Below the pieces are notes generated by a model that was given only the letters and a program-made list of their open reading frames with translations, searched no databases and was not told the origin of the DNA. This document shows, one piece after another, positions 26,263 to 35,690 of a DNA stretch of 64,000 nt. The first letter of the stretch is position 1. Each line of letters begins with the position of its first letter. Position numbers and translations under genes: made by a program. Source of the DNA: an uncultured Draconibacterium sp. (GTDB lineage Bacteria; Bacteroidota; Bacteroidia; Bacteroidales; Prolixibacteraceae); the NCBI RefSeq assembly GCF_963676815.1, contig NZ_OY781365.1, forward strand, positions 5,986,501 through 6,050,500, written 5' to 3'.

Positions 26263-27593
26263 TTATATCTTTTTAACTTCTGACCTGCATACATTTAATC
26301 CTTTAAGTATTTTTTGAATTTTTCTCCGTAAAACTTCTTTTTCAATAGGTTTTGAAATGTAATCATTACATCCTGCATCAAGCACTTTCTCTCTGTCTCC
26401 GAAAAGGGCAAAGGCAGTTTGTGCAATGATAATTACATCTTTGTTAAATTTTCTGATCTCACGGGTTGCTTCATAGCCATTCATTTCTGGCATTTGAATA
26501 TCCATCAGAATTAAATCAATATCGGTATTAGCTCGGCAAACTTCAACGGCCTTAATTCCATTTTCTGCTTCCAAAATCTCATCAGCATAACCATTAATAA
26601 GAAGAGTAAGATATTTTCGTGAGATTTTATCGTCTTCAGCAATTAATATTTTCAATTTATTGGTTATAGATTTCATATTTTTATAATTCAAGAAAATTTT
26701 ATTGTCGTTAATTGATTTTTCATCTGATTTACCTGCTACCGGCATGGTAAAATAAAATGTTGAGCCTAAACCTTCTTCACTTTCTACCCAAATTCTTCCT
26801 CCTAGCATTTCAACATACGATTTGCAAATAGCCAGTCCTAATCCTGATCCCTCAAAACCCCTTGTATCTTCAATGTCAGCTTGTTCAAATCGGTTAAAGA
26901 TAGCCTCCTTGCGATTTGTCGGAATACCTATTCCTGTATCTTTAACGTAAAACTCCGCTTCTGAACCGATTAAATGACAGCCAATGGTAATGTCTCCCGA
27001 TTCAGTATACTTTATCGCATTCTTAATAAGGTTAGTGAGTATGGAATCCATTTTATTTCGGTCGGTTAAAAGCTTGTGTTCGGATATGGGCAATAGCTCT
27101 TTTACTACTAGTTGTATTCCTTTCTTTTGAGCTTCAGGGGTAAAAAAACGAACCAATTCTTCAATCCGTTCATTCACAAAAATAAGTTCCTTTTTAACAA
27201 TAGCCAGGCCCGCCTCAATCTTTGAAATTTCTACGATATCGTTCACTGTATTCAACATACGTTGCCCGCTTTGCTGGACAATATTAATATAGTTTTCCTT
27301 TTGCTCACTACTCAAATCTGGTTCTAAAAGAAGCGTGAAAAACCAAGAATACCACTCATGGGAGTACGTATTTCATGACTCATATTGGCCAGAAAAGCTG
27401 ATTTTAGCCGGTCACTTTCTTCCGCCTTATCTTTTGCATCAACCAAATCGTTATAAATTTTTTTCTTGTCAGTAATATCATTGATTAAAACCAGACGGGC
27501 ATCATTTCCATTGAACGTGATTTGGTGAGAATAAATCTCTACATCGATGATGGTACCATCTTTTTTGCAATGTTTCCACTCTCCGGAGTTGCT
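26263..27593 (-). pseudogene. Truncated, frameshifted PAS-hybrid histidine kinase
   Basis: Read right to left: end of a PAS domain (CKKDGTIIDVEIY, near 27560), linker, H-box SHEIRTPM (about 27357-27381), then a one-base deletion near 27335 that shifts the frame just after GFS. The remaining frame (ATG at 27315) holds the rest of HisKA, the HATPase (DTGIGIP, GSGLGLAI) and a receiver domain (LILMDIQMPEMNG, KPIEKE). The N-terminus is missing because the gene meets a terC fragment near 27595. The 350-residue remainder lacks the phospho-accepting histidine, so kinase activity is unlikely. Confidence 0.8.
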
Positions 27594-27596
27594 TTA

Positions 27597-28151
27597 ATAA
27601 ACCGGTTTCACTGGATTATTTATATTTTCGGTGCTTTCCTTGTATTTACGGGAATAAAAATGGCTGTTAAACAAGACGAATCCATTGAACCTGATAAAAA
27701 TCCGATTGTGCGTTTGTTTAAGCGATTTTTCCCGGTTACAGATAAGATGTATGATGGAAAATTTTTCGTTAAATTGAATAATGCAAAACTGGTGGCAACA
27801 CCCCTTTTTATTGTATTGCTTGTTATTGAATTTACCGACCTTATTTTTGCCGTTGATTCAATACCGGCAATACTTGCTATCTCAACAGATACATTTATTG
27901 TTTTCACGTCCAATGTCTTCGCCATATTGGGATTACGGGCATTATATTTTGCCTTGGCAGGAATTAGCCGAATGTTCTATTTTCTCAAATATGGATTGGC
28001 GGTTATACTTGTGTTTGTGGGTGTAAAAATGTTGATTGCCGATTTATATAAAATACCGATATCTTATTCGTTAATTACAATTGCTGCGATTCTTTTTCTG
28101 TCTGTAATAATTTCAGTTCTTTCGGTAGAAAGAATTAGTGATAAACAATAA
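27597..28151 (+). pseudogene. TerC-family membrane protein, 5'-truncated
   Basis: From about 27597 the frame reads the C-terminal ~185 residues of a TerC/Alx-type protein: NRFHWIIYIFGAFLVFTGIKM, the conserved EFTDLIFAVDSIPA motif and several membrane segments. The N-terminal part of the usual ~300-residue protein is absent. The frame runs on upstream into antisense sequence of the kinase remnant (ATG at 27522), which is not TerC-like. It is one side of a deletion or insertion junction. Any product would lack the first transmembrane helices. Confidence 0.78.
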
Positions 28152-28310
28152 ATAGCCTAGAAGAAAAATTTTAAAATTGTATTCCAGATTTGATGCATGA
28201 CAATCACGAAACATGGTTGTTTGTGAAGAATTAGAATAAACAACTTTTCTTATCAGAATATTTACCTTAGGTATTACAATTGGTCAAGAACCTCCAAGAT
28301 TTAAGGCGCG

Positions 28311-28433
28311 TACATTGATCTAAAATATTTTGATTCCTGGATGAACCGGGTAACAAACCAAATTGTGCATCTCCATCGAAAAATTGACCGTCAGGATAAC
28401 TCAATAACGCCTAAAATTGATGATGAGATTTTA
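28311..28433 (+). pseudogene. 5' fragment of a second excisionase-like gene
   Basis: Codons here translate to YIDLKYFDSWMNRVTNQI...RKIDRQDNSITPKIDDE, nearly the same as residues 2-41 of the HTH protein at 25792. The start codon is lost, and the HTH domain is absent. Similarity stops just before the end of the methylase-helicase gene. It is a relic of duplication or of replacement during element rearrangement. Confidence 0.8.
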
Positions 28434-28451
28434 GGGGAGATAAAATGGATT

Positions 28452-31400
28452 TTAGATGGAAATTTTAACTTTATTTGGTTCATTATCAATATAACTATGT
28501 TGTATTTTTCGCTCCAAACCGGCTAATTCAGCTTTTAGATCTTTTAATTCACCTTCTTTTCTCCAGGCACTATTCACCACTTCGTCCAACACCGGAATAT
28601 CTTTCCCTGCATTTTCTGCATACTTTTTATGGTTATCAATCAAATACGGAATCCGTTCCATGGCTTTGAAAAAGCTACTGCTTGCCAACTTCGGATCTTT
28701 GGCAATATGACCGTTGTTGTGTGTATATTTTAATCCACTGTTCCCCTCTATGAAAAACCGGTTTTCTTTAAAATCAAAACCGTCTTTCATACTTGCCTCT
28801 GTTTTTACCAGGATTGAAAAGCCATACAAATTGCCGATTCTTCTATATTCATTATCTGTCCTAATCGTCTCACTAATTTCATTAAGTCTGGCACCTACAA
28901 GTTTAGGGCTCGAACCGTTCACTCCGTCAATTTTTATCGCATTAATGCTATTTCCCGATTCATCCTTTTGGAGAGCACCATTAAATGTTGTCCAATCAGA
29001 CTGCATTTTTGCAATTATCCCCTGATGTGATGCAATACTCTGATGAATATCTTCCAGTCGAAAACGAGCTGTTGACTTACTTCTGTTAAAAGCTTGTCGT
29101 TCGCTTTCCATTGCAGCTATACGTTTCTCCAATTTAGCCTTTTCCAATAAATCTGTATTTCCTGAAAGAATGGCCACATACTCTGAAAAGTTCATGCCTG
29201 ATTTTTCATCCAGACTACCTTCATCGATGGTTCGTTTCCCCAGGTTATTGGTTTTCAGTTGCTGAATAAAAAGTTGTTTGTTGTGCAGCAGATTAAACTT
29301 GTAGGAATCGAGACTCTTTTCAACAGCGTAAATAATTACATCCACCTTATTATCGGCAACTAGCTTCGCAATTTCATTTCCTTTGCGGATTGCCCTTCCC
29401 TCCCGCTGCTCCAGATCCGATGGTCGCCATGGAGAATCCAGATGATGCAGAGCCACTGCCCTTTTCTGTGCATTAACACCTGTTCCCAACATATCGGTCG
29501 ATCCAAACAGTACACGAATCCGCCCCTCGTTCATCGCAGCAATTAGGGTTTTTCTGGCTTTCTCGGTTTTTGCTTCCTGGATAAAACGTATTTCGTGTGC
29601 CGGGATATGGTAATCTTCAACAAGTTTTCTTTTTATCTCGCTGTAAGGCGTCCATTCTCCGGGTTTGTAGGTTCCCAAATCAGAGAACACAAACTGTGTT
29701 CCTTTATATTCGTCAAACTTTTCGTAGTAGGCGTGTATCTGCGATGCACAATGCGATGCTTTATTATCAATGTGATCATCATAATGCGGGCTGATCATCC
29801 GCATATCCAGAGACATTTTCCGGGCATAGTTGGTCGCAATCAGCATTTTTGCCTTTTCTTCTCTTTCCGATAAAGGTGGTCTGCCCAATAAAGTTGCATC
29901 GCCATTTTTAGCAAAAGCAACAAGTTTTTTAATAAACTCTTCCTGTTGCGGAGTTGGTGGAATATTATGCAGAACTTCTACTTTTTCTGGCCGGTCAATT
30001 CCGATGTCTTTTGCTGTCCGATAATCGGTAATTTCATTATAAAATGCTGCCAGTTCCGGTACTTTTATAAAATAACGGAAACGTTCTTTCTGTACAATCT
30101 CGTTGGTTACCGAAAATTCATAGTCAGTGGTCTTTTTTGCATAGACCGCCGCCCAGGCGTCAAAGGTTTTTATCTGCTGGCGTTCCAATTCTTTTGGACG
30201 AAGGTATTTAAACAATAGAAATAACTCTGTCAATGAATTTGATATGGTTGTTCCCGACAAAAAAGTTGCTCCCAAATCTTTACCTGTTCGTTCCTGTATG
30301 GTTCGAATGGCAAACAACATGTTTAAAGCACGCTGGCTTCCCTGTGGATGTCCCATGCCTGCCACCCGATCGTGACGTGTATTAAACATCAGATTTTTAA
30401 ACCGGTGGCTTTCATCTACAAAAAGATGATCAATGCCCATCATCTTAAAATCAACTACATTGTCTTTTCTGTTTTCAATGTCATGGGCGATGGTTTTTAG
30501 TTTGACCTCAAGGTTTTGTTGACGCTTTAATAATCCCTTTAACATTCCCCTTGAGATTTCGCCTCCTTGTCTTTTTTCCACCTCAAGGTTTTCTTCAACA
30601 CTATCCAACTCTGCCTGCAAAATTTGTTTTTGAACTTCTGGAGATTGAGGTATCATTCCAAATTGGTCGTGGGTAAGAATAATAGCGTCCCAGGAATTGT
30701 TTTTAATGTCATTAAATATCTTGATTCGTTTTGATGGAGTAAAATCCTGCTTACCCGGATAAAGCAATTTTGCATAAGGGTATGCCGTCCGAAATGTTTG
30801 TGCGATTTCGTGGATATTGGCTTTTAATCCAACAATCATTGGTTTATTGGCCAGTTTCAGTCGTTTCATTTCATAAGCACCGCAACACATTATTAATGTT
30901 TTCCCGGCTCCAACTTCGTGATCACAAATACCGCCTCCGTTTTGTTTTAGCATCCAAACGGCATCTTTCTGACTGTTATACAAACCTTCTATACCCAGTG
31001 CCTTTAAATCGAGATTTGGGAAAATTTGATGCGAACCATCGTAATTTGGCCGCACATAGCAATTGAAAGTATTGTTGTATAAATCGCTCAAATCCTGTTT
31101 AAATTCCGATTTCTGTTCGTTTAGCCAATCTGAAAATCCATTTCTTATTTCGTCAATCTTACTATTGGCTAGCTGGATGGCTTCGCTGTCTTTAACCTTT
31201 ACTTCTTTGTCGCCAACCATTATTCTTTTGGTAATGTTTGGAGTAGTATTCACTAAAGCATGTTTCAATAGCGCAATTCCATCGTAGCTGCGACTCTGCG
31301 ATCTTACGGCATACTTTTCGTAAATATTGGCGTTTGTAAATTGGTTTTTTACCGAAAATTCATCCACTGATGGCGAATAATGAATATCAACCACTGTTTT

Positions 31401-33596
31401 AAACAAGTGGCTGGTATATTGTCCATAGATGTGTGCCGGTATCCAACGCTCACCAAAATTGAAATCAAGTTCATCAAAGGCAATAGGTTTTGGAATTGCA
31501 TTTTGCAATACTTTAAGCGACTCCTGTGAGGCTTCATCGTTTGGATGATTTTTTAGATAGTCTTCTATCTTTTGTGCTTTTTCAACAACATTCCCGGCAA
31601 CAAAACGGTCTGCAACTTCATAATTCTTTATAAGCGGGTTGTAATAGATTCGTCCGTGGAGCTCGCCAACCAGTTCCTCTCTGCTCTTTCCATCCAGCAG
31701 AGATAACATATAATCGGTTTGTACTTCACCAAATTTATTTAACGCTGTAGCGAGGGCTTCTTCCGGTGTTTCTACCTGTTCCAGTTCATGGGCATTAAAA
31801 GCAACTGGCTGTGTGAGAATATCTGCTTTGACAAATTCGCCATTCCCCCCTCGTTCCAATGCCAAAACCTCGTTGGCTGACGGATCCATTTTAATCAATC
31901 CAAGATTTTTCGGATCGTTTAACTGGCCGTAATTCCTAACAAACTCATCGTAATGCTTGTTAAGCACTTGCCGGGTTCCCTTATCTTCCTGTTGCAAATC
32001 GACTTCATTTTGATAAAGCTTTTGATAGACATCCCTGAGCTGTATAAATAAAAATGCTTTGGTTTCCTGCTGAGAACTTAAATGTAGCCGTTTAAAAGTT
32101 CCCCCACTTTCATTCCAGTCCTTTAGGTAGCCTAACTGATTATTGTCTTTTACTAACGAACCTTTTTTATAATGTGCCCGTAACTCTCCTGAATAATTTC
32201 TTTCGTTTGGTAACGTTGCTATTTTATCGTTTTGGGGAATCCTATTTACTTTTGCAGTATTAAACAGGTTTAATTGTCTGCCCTTTGTTTTTACCGGTTT
32301 TCGCCGTCTGCTATTATTTGTCTGGGTACGTTCCTCCTGACTAAAACCAAAGAGATCATACAAGCTTTGAGGAGCCTCTTTTTTGGGTGGAACAGTAGAA
32401 CTCCTGTTTTTCGAAAGACCAACTGATATGCTTTTCGTATCTACTTTGTGAAACAACACAATATTAAGTCTTGCCTTTAGATCAGATTCCAGCATCTTTT
32501 TCAGGTCAGTTGCAATTCCTGGAATTCCACCTTCATGAATGAATACTTGTGCCGGTTTTCCGTAAGGATCAGTATGGATAAATCCCCTGGTATGAATGAT
32601 TCGCTGGAGGTCGTTGAAATAAGCATTATTATAAACTCCACTGGAATATTTTTCACTTTGTACAAAAGTCTTTTCTTGCTGAGTTTGTTTTCTTTTTTGA
32701 TTGTCTTTTTGCAGGATTACCAGATCACTTCCAACTTCCGTTCCTGCATAATCTTTAAACAGGTTGTTGGGTAAACGGATAGCAGAAACCAGATTCGCAT
32801 GTTCCATTAAGTATTTGCGAATCGCTTCGTTTTTGGGCGAGTTCATTACTCCCTGGGAAGTAATAAAAGCCAGTACCCCACCATCCTTTAAGACATCAAC
32901 TCCTTTTAGAAAAAAGTAATTATGAATACTTCTGCTCGCCTGTTGTTTAACTTTATCTGCGTTTTTTAAATACGCAATATCAAACGCGGCCACGTCTCCA
33001 AAGGGAATATTGGAGGAAACAACATCGAAGTGATTATTAAAGCTGGATTCGATTTCTTCAAAACCTTCAGTTCGAATTTTATCTTTCGGATAAAGTTGAC
33101 TCAAGATTTTGCCTGTAAGCAAATCCTTTTCAAAGCCTGTTGTTGTTTGATTCTCGTTCTGATTTTTAAACGCTGAGATAAATTCACCTAACCCGGCTGA
33201 AGGATCAAGAAAACGGGAGACTTCAAGTTGGTTGTTTTTAAATGCTTCCGATATTGTATTGACAATTTCAGGAGGAGTATAAAAAGCACTTAGGATGGAA
33301 TTTTTCAGACTATTTGTATATAGCTTGTATTGTTGCGCGCTTTTTGAGTTTCTCTTTAAAACATCATGTAATTCCATAACCGCTGGAAACAATCCCACTT
33401 CGGAATCGGGCCACCGGGCAATATCCGACAGATTTTCTACCGGATTAAGAATACATTTTAAAGCCCCGAAACCGGAATATTGTTTCAGGGCTTTTGTTTC
33501 TTCTGCCGTCGGATTTCGATTTTCTTTCTCTAATCGAAAGCAAAGCTTAATGGCTTCAATATTTGCACGCAGGTGCTGTTCTTTATTAAAGCTCAT
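28452..33596 (-). CDS. Giant N6-methylase-like / SNF2-type helicase protein
   Basis: A 1714-residue protein typical of Bacteroidota conjugative elements. The N-terminal third has methylase motifs: YTPPEIV (~107), FLDPSAGLGEF (~130) and a variant catalytic motif NIPFGD (196-201) in place of NPPY/NPPF. A helicase core follows: Walker A EVGAGKT (~897), DESH (~1060) and motif VI QREGRAIRKGNE (~1404). The layout recalls DarB-like anti-restriction proteins of phage P1. Probable role: protecting or remodelling element DNA after transfer (inference). It overlaps the DUF1896 gene by 11 bases. Confidence 0.82.
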   Translation of the reverse strand: MSFNKEQHLRANIEAIKLCFRLEKENRNPTAEETKALKQYSGFGALKCILNPVENLSDIARWPDSEVGLFPAVMELHDVLKRNSKSAQQYKLYTNSLKNSILSAFYTPPEIVNTISEAFKNNQLEVSRFLDPSAGLGEFISAFKNQNENQTTTGFEKDLLTGKILSQLYPKDKIRTEGFEEIESSFNNHFDVVSSNIPFGDVAAFDIAYLKNADKVKQQASRSIHNYFFLKGVDVLKDGGVLAFITSQGVMNSPKNEAIRKYLMEHANLVSAIRLPNNLFKDYAGTEVGSDLVILQKDNQKRKQTQQEKTFVQSEKYSSGVYNNAYFNDLQRIIHTRGFIHTDPYGKPAQVFIHEGGIPGIATDLKKMLESDLKARLNIVLFHKVDTKSISVGLSKNRSSTVPPKKEAPQSLYDLFGFSQEERTQTNNSRRRKPVKTKGRQLNLFNTAKVNRIPQNDKIATLPNERNYSGELRAHYKKGSLVKDNNQLGYLKDWNESGGTFKRLHLSSQQETKAFLFIQLRDVYQKLYQNEVDLQQEDKGTRQVLNKHYDEFVRNYGQLNDPKNLGLIKMDPSANEVLALERGGNGEFVKADILTQPVAFNAHELEQVETPEEALATALNKFGEVQTDYMLSLLDGKSREELVGELHGRIYYNPLIKNYEVADRFVAGNVVEKAQKIEDYLKNHPNDEASQESLKVLQNAIPKPIAFDELDFNFGERWIPAHIYGQYTSHLFKTVVDIHYSPSVDEFSVKNQFTNANIYEKYAVRSQSRSYDGIALLKHALVNTTPNITKRIMVGDKEVKVKDSEAIQLANSKIDEIRNGFSDWLNEQKSEFKQDLSDLYNNTFNCYVRPNYDGSHQIFPNLDLKALGIEGLYNSQKDAVWMLKQNGGGICDHEVGAGKTLIMCCGAYEMKRLKLANKPMIVGLKANIHEIAQTFRTAYPYAKLLYPGKQDFTPSKRIKIFNDIKNNSWDAIILTHDQFGMIPQSPEVQKQILQAELDSVEENLEVEKRQGGEISRGMLKGLLKRQQNLEVKLKTIAHDIENRKDNVVDFKMMGIDHLFVDESHRFKNLMFNTRHDRVAGMGHPQGSQRALNMLFAIRTIQERTGKDLGATFLSGTTISNSLTELFLLFKYLRPKELERQQIKTFDAWAAVYAKKTTDYEFSVTNEIVQKERFRYFIKVPELAAFYNEITDYRTAKDIGIDRPEKVEVLHNIPPTPQQEEFIKKLVAFAKNGDATLLGRPPLSEREEKAKMLIATNYARKMSLDMRMISPHYDDHIDNKASHCASQIHAYYEKFDEYKGTQFVFSDLGTYKPGEWTPYSEIKRKLVEDYHIPAHEIRFIQEAKTEKARKTLIAAMNEGRIRVLFGSTDMLGTGVNAQKRAVALHHLDSPWRPSDLEQREGRAIRKGNEIAKLVADNKVDVIIYAVEKSLDSYKFNLLHNKQLFIQQLKTNNLGKRTIDEGSLDEKSGMNFSEYVAILSGNTDLLEKAKLEKRIAAMESERQAFNRSKSTARFRLEDIHQSIASHQGIIAKMQSDWTTFNGALQKDESGNSINAIKIDGVNGSSPKLVGARLNEISETIRTDNEYRRIGNLYGFSILVKTEASMKDGFDFKENRFFIEGNSGLKYTHNNGHIAKDPKLASSSFFKAMERIPYLIDNHKKYAENAGKDIPVLDEVVNSAWRKEGELKDLKAELAGLERKIQHSYIDNEPNKVKISI

Positions 33597-34020
33597 GTTC
33601 TTCCAGCCAGATTTCGATAGCTCCGGTTAGCTCCGTGTACAAATCGTTGAACTCAGAGCTAAAAGCAAACTCATCATTTAGCCTGTATTTTTCAAAAACC
33701 GGAACTGCTTCCGGCAAAAACCGAACGGCAAACTCTTTGGCTTCTTCCAATGGGATTATTCCCGGGAACTCATTCCAAATAATGGTTACAAGGGTATCGT
33801 GTTTTGAAAAGTGAAGCCCTTTGTACAACTCTTTATGCGCCAGTTCTTCTGCTTCCTGATGATTGTGCCCGTTTTTAACAGCTTGCGAGTAGCATTCTGC
33901 AGCAAGATCGCTTCGGGTATTCAGAAGGTCGTTATCATCAGTTAACTCGGGATGACTTTCGTATAAAAAGTGAAGTAAAGACAACTTAAACCACGAGAGT
34001 CCTGTTGGTATTGTTTTCAT
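33586..34020 (-). CDS. DUF1896 family protein
   Basis: A 144-residue acidic, helical protein with the DUF1896 pattern: LSWFKLSLLHFLYESHPEL near the start, then AEELAHKELYKGLHFSKHDTL and VTIIWNEFP. It is found almost only in Bacteroidota conjugative elements, directly upstream of the giant methylase-helicase. Here the genes overlap by 11 bases, suggesting coupled expression and a shared role. Function unknown. Confidence 0.8.
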   Translation of the reverse strand: MKTIPTGLSWFKLSLLHFLYESHPELTDDNDLLNTRSDLAAECYSQAVKNGHNHQEAEELAHKELYKGLHFSKHDTLVTIIWNEFPGIIPLEEAKEFAVRFLPEAVPVFEKYRLNDEFAFSSEFNDLYTELTGAIEIWLEEHEL

Positions 34021-34127
34021 GACTTTGATATTTGAATTTTAAAATAGTGAAGACGTGAGGTGGGAAAAACAAGCGCCCGGAATTTTCCGAACGCTTTGAT
34101 AAAATGAAAATTCGATTGAATTGAGTC

Positions 34128-35504
34128 TTACATCGAGTGCGATTTGACCCGGTTTCGTTTTGTTGTTTGTTGACGATCAGACGGATTTACCTGATCCTTT
34201 TTCAGCGGCTCCTTTACATCTTTGGTCGCCTCATTGGTTTTTCCTTCTGAGTTTACCGCTACCTGGGTTTTGCTCTTGTTATCGGGTATCACTTCTGCAC
34301 CTTTGGTTTGAGCTTTATCAGGATTCCATTTGTAAAAGTCCAGCTTGCCTTTTTCGTCGTTGACCTTTATGTAAGCGTTAAATTCCTCACCTTTTTTGTC
34401 TTTCATCCCGGCAACATAGATGGTTTCCCGTTTTTCCAGTTTCTGTTGCTGGTCTTCGGTAAGTTCCTTTCCCAAAAGAGAATTGGGAATACGCACCTGT
34501 TTTTGTTCGTTTTGGTTTTGCTCCTGTTTTTGCTGGTTATCAAACCGGAAACCAATGCCCCGTTTATCGGCGTCAATTTGCAGGTGGGCATTAAACTCTT
34601 TGCCGCTTCGTGCTGTCATTCCTCCCACATAAATCGAGCGCCCTTCAGCCAGTTCTTTCTTTTGGTTTTCATCGAGTTGAACGCCTTTAATTTCATCAGG
34701 GATTTTTATTTTATCTGCCCGTGCGGCAACAAGTTCGTTAGTGAGTTTATCAATGGATAAAAATACAGGGGTGGGCTCTCCCTCTTTGTACTGCGGATGG
34801 ATAATCCGACCGGCATTACCGGTTTTCATCAGATTTTGTTTATCCTCATCAGTCAGAGTGACTCCAAAATAAGGACGGTCGAGCTCTGGATTGTTGCGAA
34901 CCGCATGAACAGCTAATTTAAAATCACCATTTTCGTCCTGACGAAATGCCAGCCGGGCATCGGTTCGGATGTTCAGGTTATCGGTTTTAATGGTAATCGG
35001 AATCAAACCTGGTGACTTCTGGTAGTTTAACATGGGCTCAAGATTCTTTGTGTTTTTTAGAAAATCTTTTGAGACACCCAACATTTCCAATTGCGACCAG
35101 TCAACTTTGTTCTCATCTATCAGATTGGGACGTTTGTCCTGTGTTTGTTCTTTCGAAAAATCATCGGGTATTACCTCGTGCTTTTCCAGCATTTCTTTGT
35201 TGGACGGGGTATCCGGTTTCTTTAACATCTTTTCCAGAACGGTTGCTGTCTTCTCCACCAGGTTGGCCGGTACTTTGAAAAACTGAAAATCGGTGGGATT
35301 TTTATACTGTCGATTGAAATTGGTGAAGAAGTTCTCCAGCGGATTGCTGTGCCGGTCGATTTTCAGGAAACTACCTGCATTGGCTTGTTTGGGAGCCTGT
35401 GTTTTTAGCTTTCCCTTTTCATCAAAACCACTTACGGCTTTTAGTTTGTTTTCGTTTTTCTCTTTAACCAGTAATATTTCCTGGTCATTGTTTTTTTGTT
35501 CCAT
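34128..35504 (-). CDS. DUF4099/DUF3945 domain protein
   Basis: A 458-residue hydrophilic protein. The middle region has the DUF4099 block (SQLEMLGVSKDFLKNTKNLEPMLN, about 137-160). It is followed by DUF3945-type repeats in which the phrase G-L-E-Q-L-G-IYV-GM...G-EFNA occurs twice (about 275-330 and 345-400). The tail is rich in Lys, Gln and Asn and probably disordered. It belongs to the conserved accessory block of CTnDOT-like elements, with DUF1896 and the methylase-helicase downstream in the same direction. Function unknown. Confidence 0.78.
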   Translation of the reverse strand: MEQKNNDQEILLVKEKNENKLKAVSGFDEKGKLKTQAPKQANAGSFLKIDRHSNPLENFFTNFNRQYKNPTDFQFFKVPANLVEKTATVLEKMLKKPDTPSNKEMLEKHEVIPDDFSKEQTQDKRPNLIDENKVDWSQLEMLGVSKDFLKNTKNLEPMLNYQKSPGLIPITIKTDNLNIRTDARLAFRQDENGDFKLAVHAVRNNPELDRPYFGVTLTDEDKQNLMKTGNAGRIIHPQYKEGEPTPVFLSIDKLTNELVAARADKIKIPDEIKGVQLDENQKKELAEGRSIYVGGMTARSGKEFNAHLQIDADKRGIGFRFDNQQKQEQNQNEQKQVRIPNSLLGKELTEDQQQKLEKRETIYVAGMKDKKGEEFNAYIKVNDEKGKLDFYKWNPDKAQTKGAEVIPDNKSKTQVAVNSEGKTNEATKDVKEPLKKDQVNPSDRQQTTKRNRVKSHSM

Positions 35505-35653
35505 GATACATTTCTTTTAATGATTTAAAAGCGAATGTATCGTTGATTGGCCTTAATTCTGTTAGGCTGGAAGTATTTGGCTTTGATTGGGTGGAGGTGG
35601 CGTAATTGCTCAAAATTCTATCTTGAAAATTACAGGATAGCCATACTACGTCC

Positions 35654-35683
35654 TTGTGTGAGGTGAGGAAAAACTTATCTTTG
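35654..35683 (+). promoter_or_regulatory. Promoter of the AlbA_2 gene
   Basis: A TTG box at 35654-35656 and TATCTTTG at 35676-35683 with 19 bases between them fit the Bacteroidota -33/-7 consensus. The -7 box ends 7 bases before the ATG at 35691, predicting an almost leaderless transcript. Confidence 0.55.
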
Positions 35684-35690
35684 AACTGTT

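Noticed and set aside
27522..27596. Upstream part of the open frame leading into terC
   Set aside because: This stretch is antisense to the kinase PAS region and is not TerC-like, so the true homology starts at about 27597.
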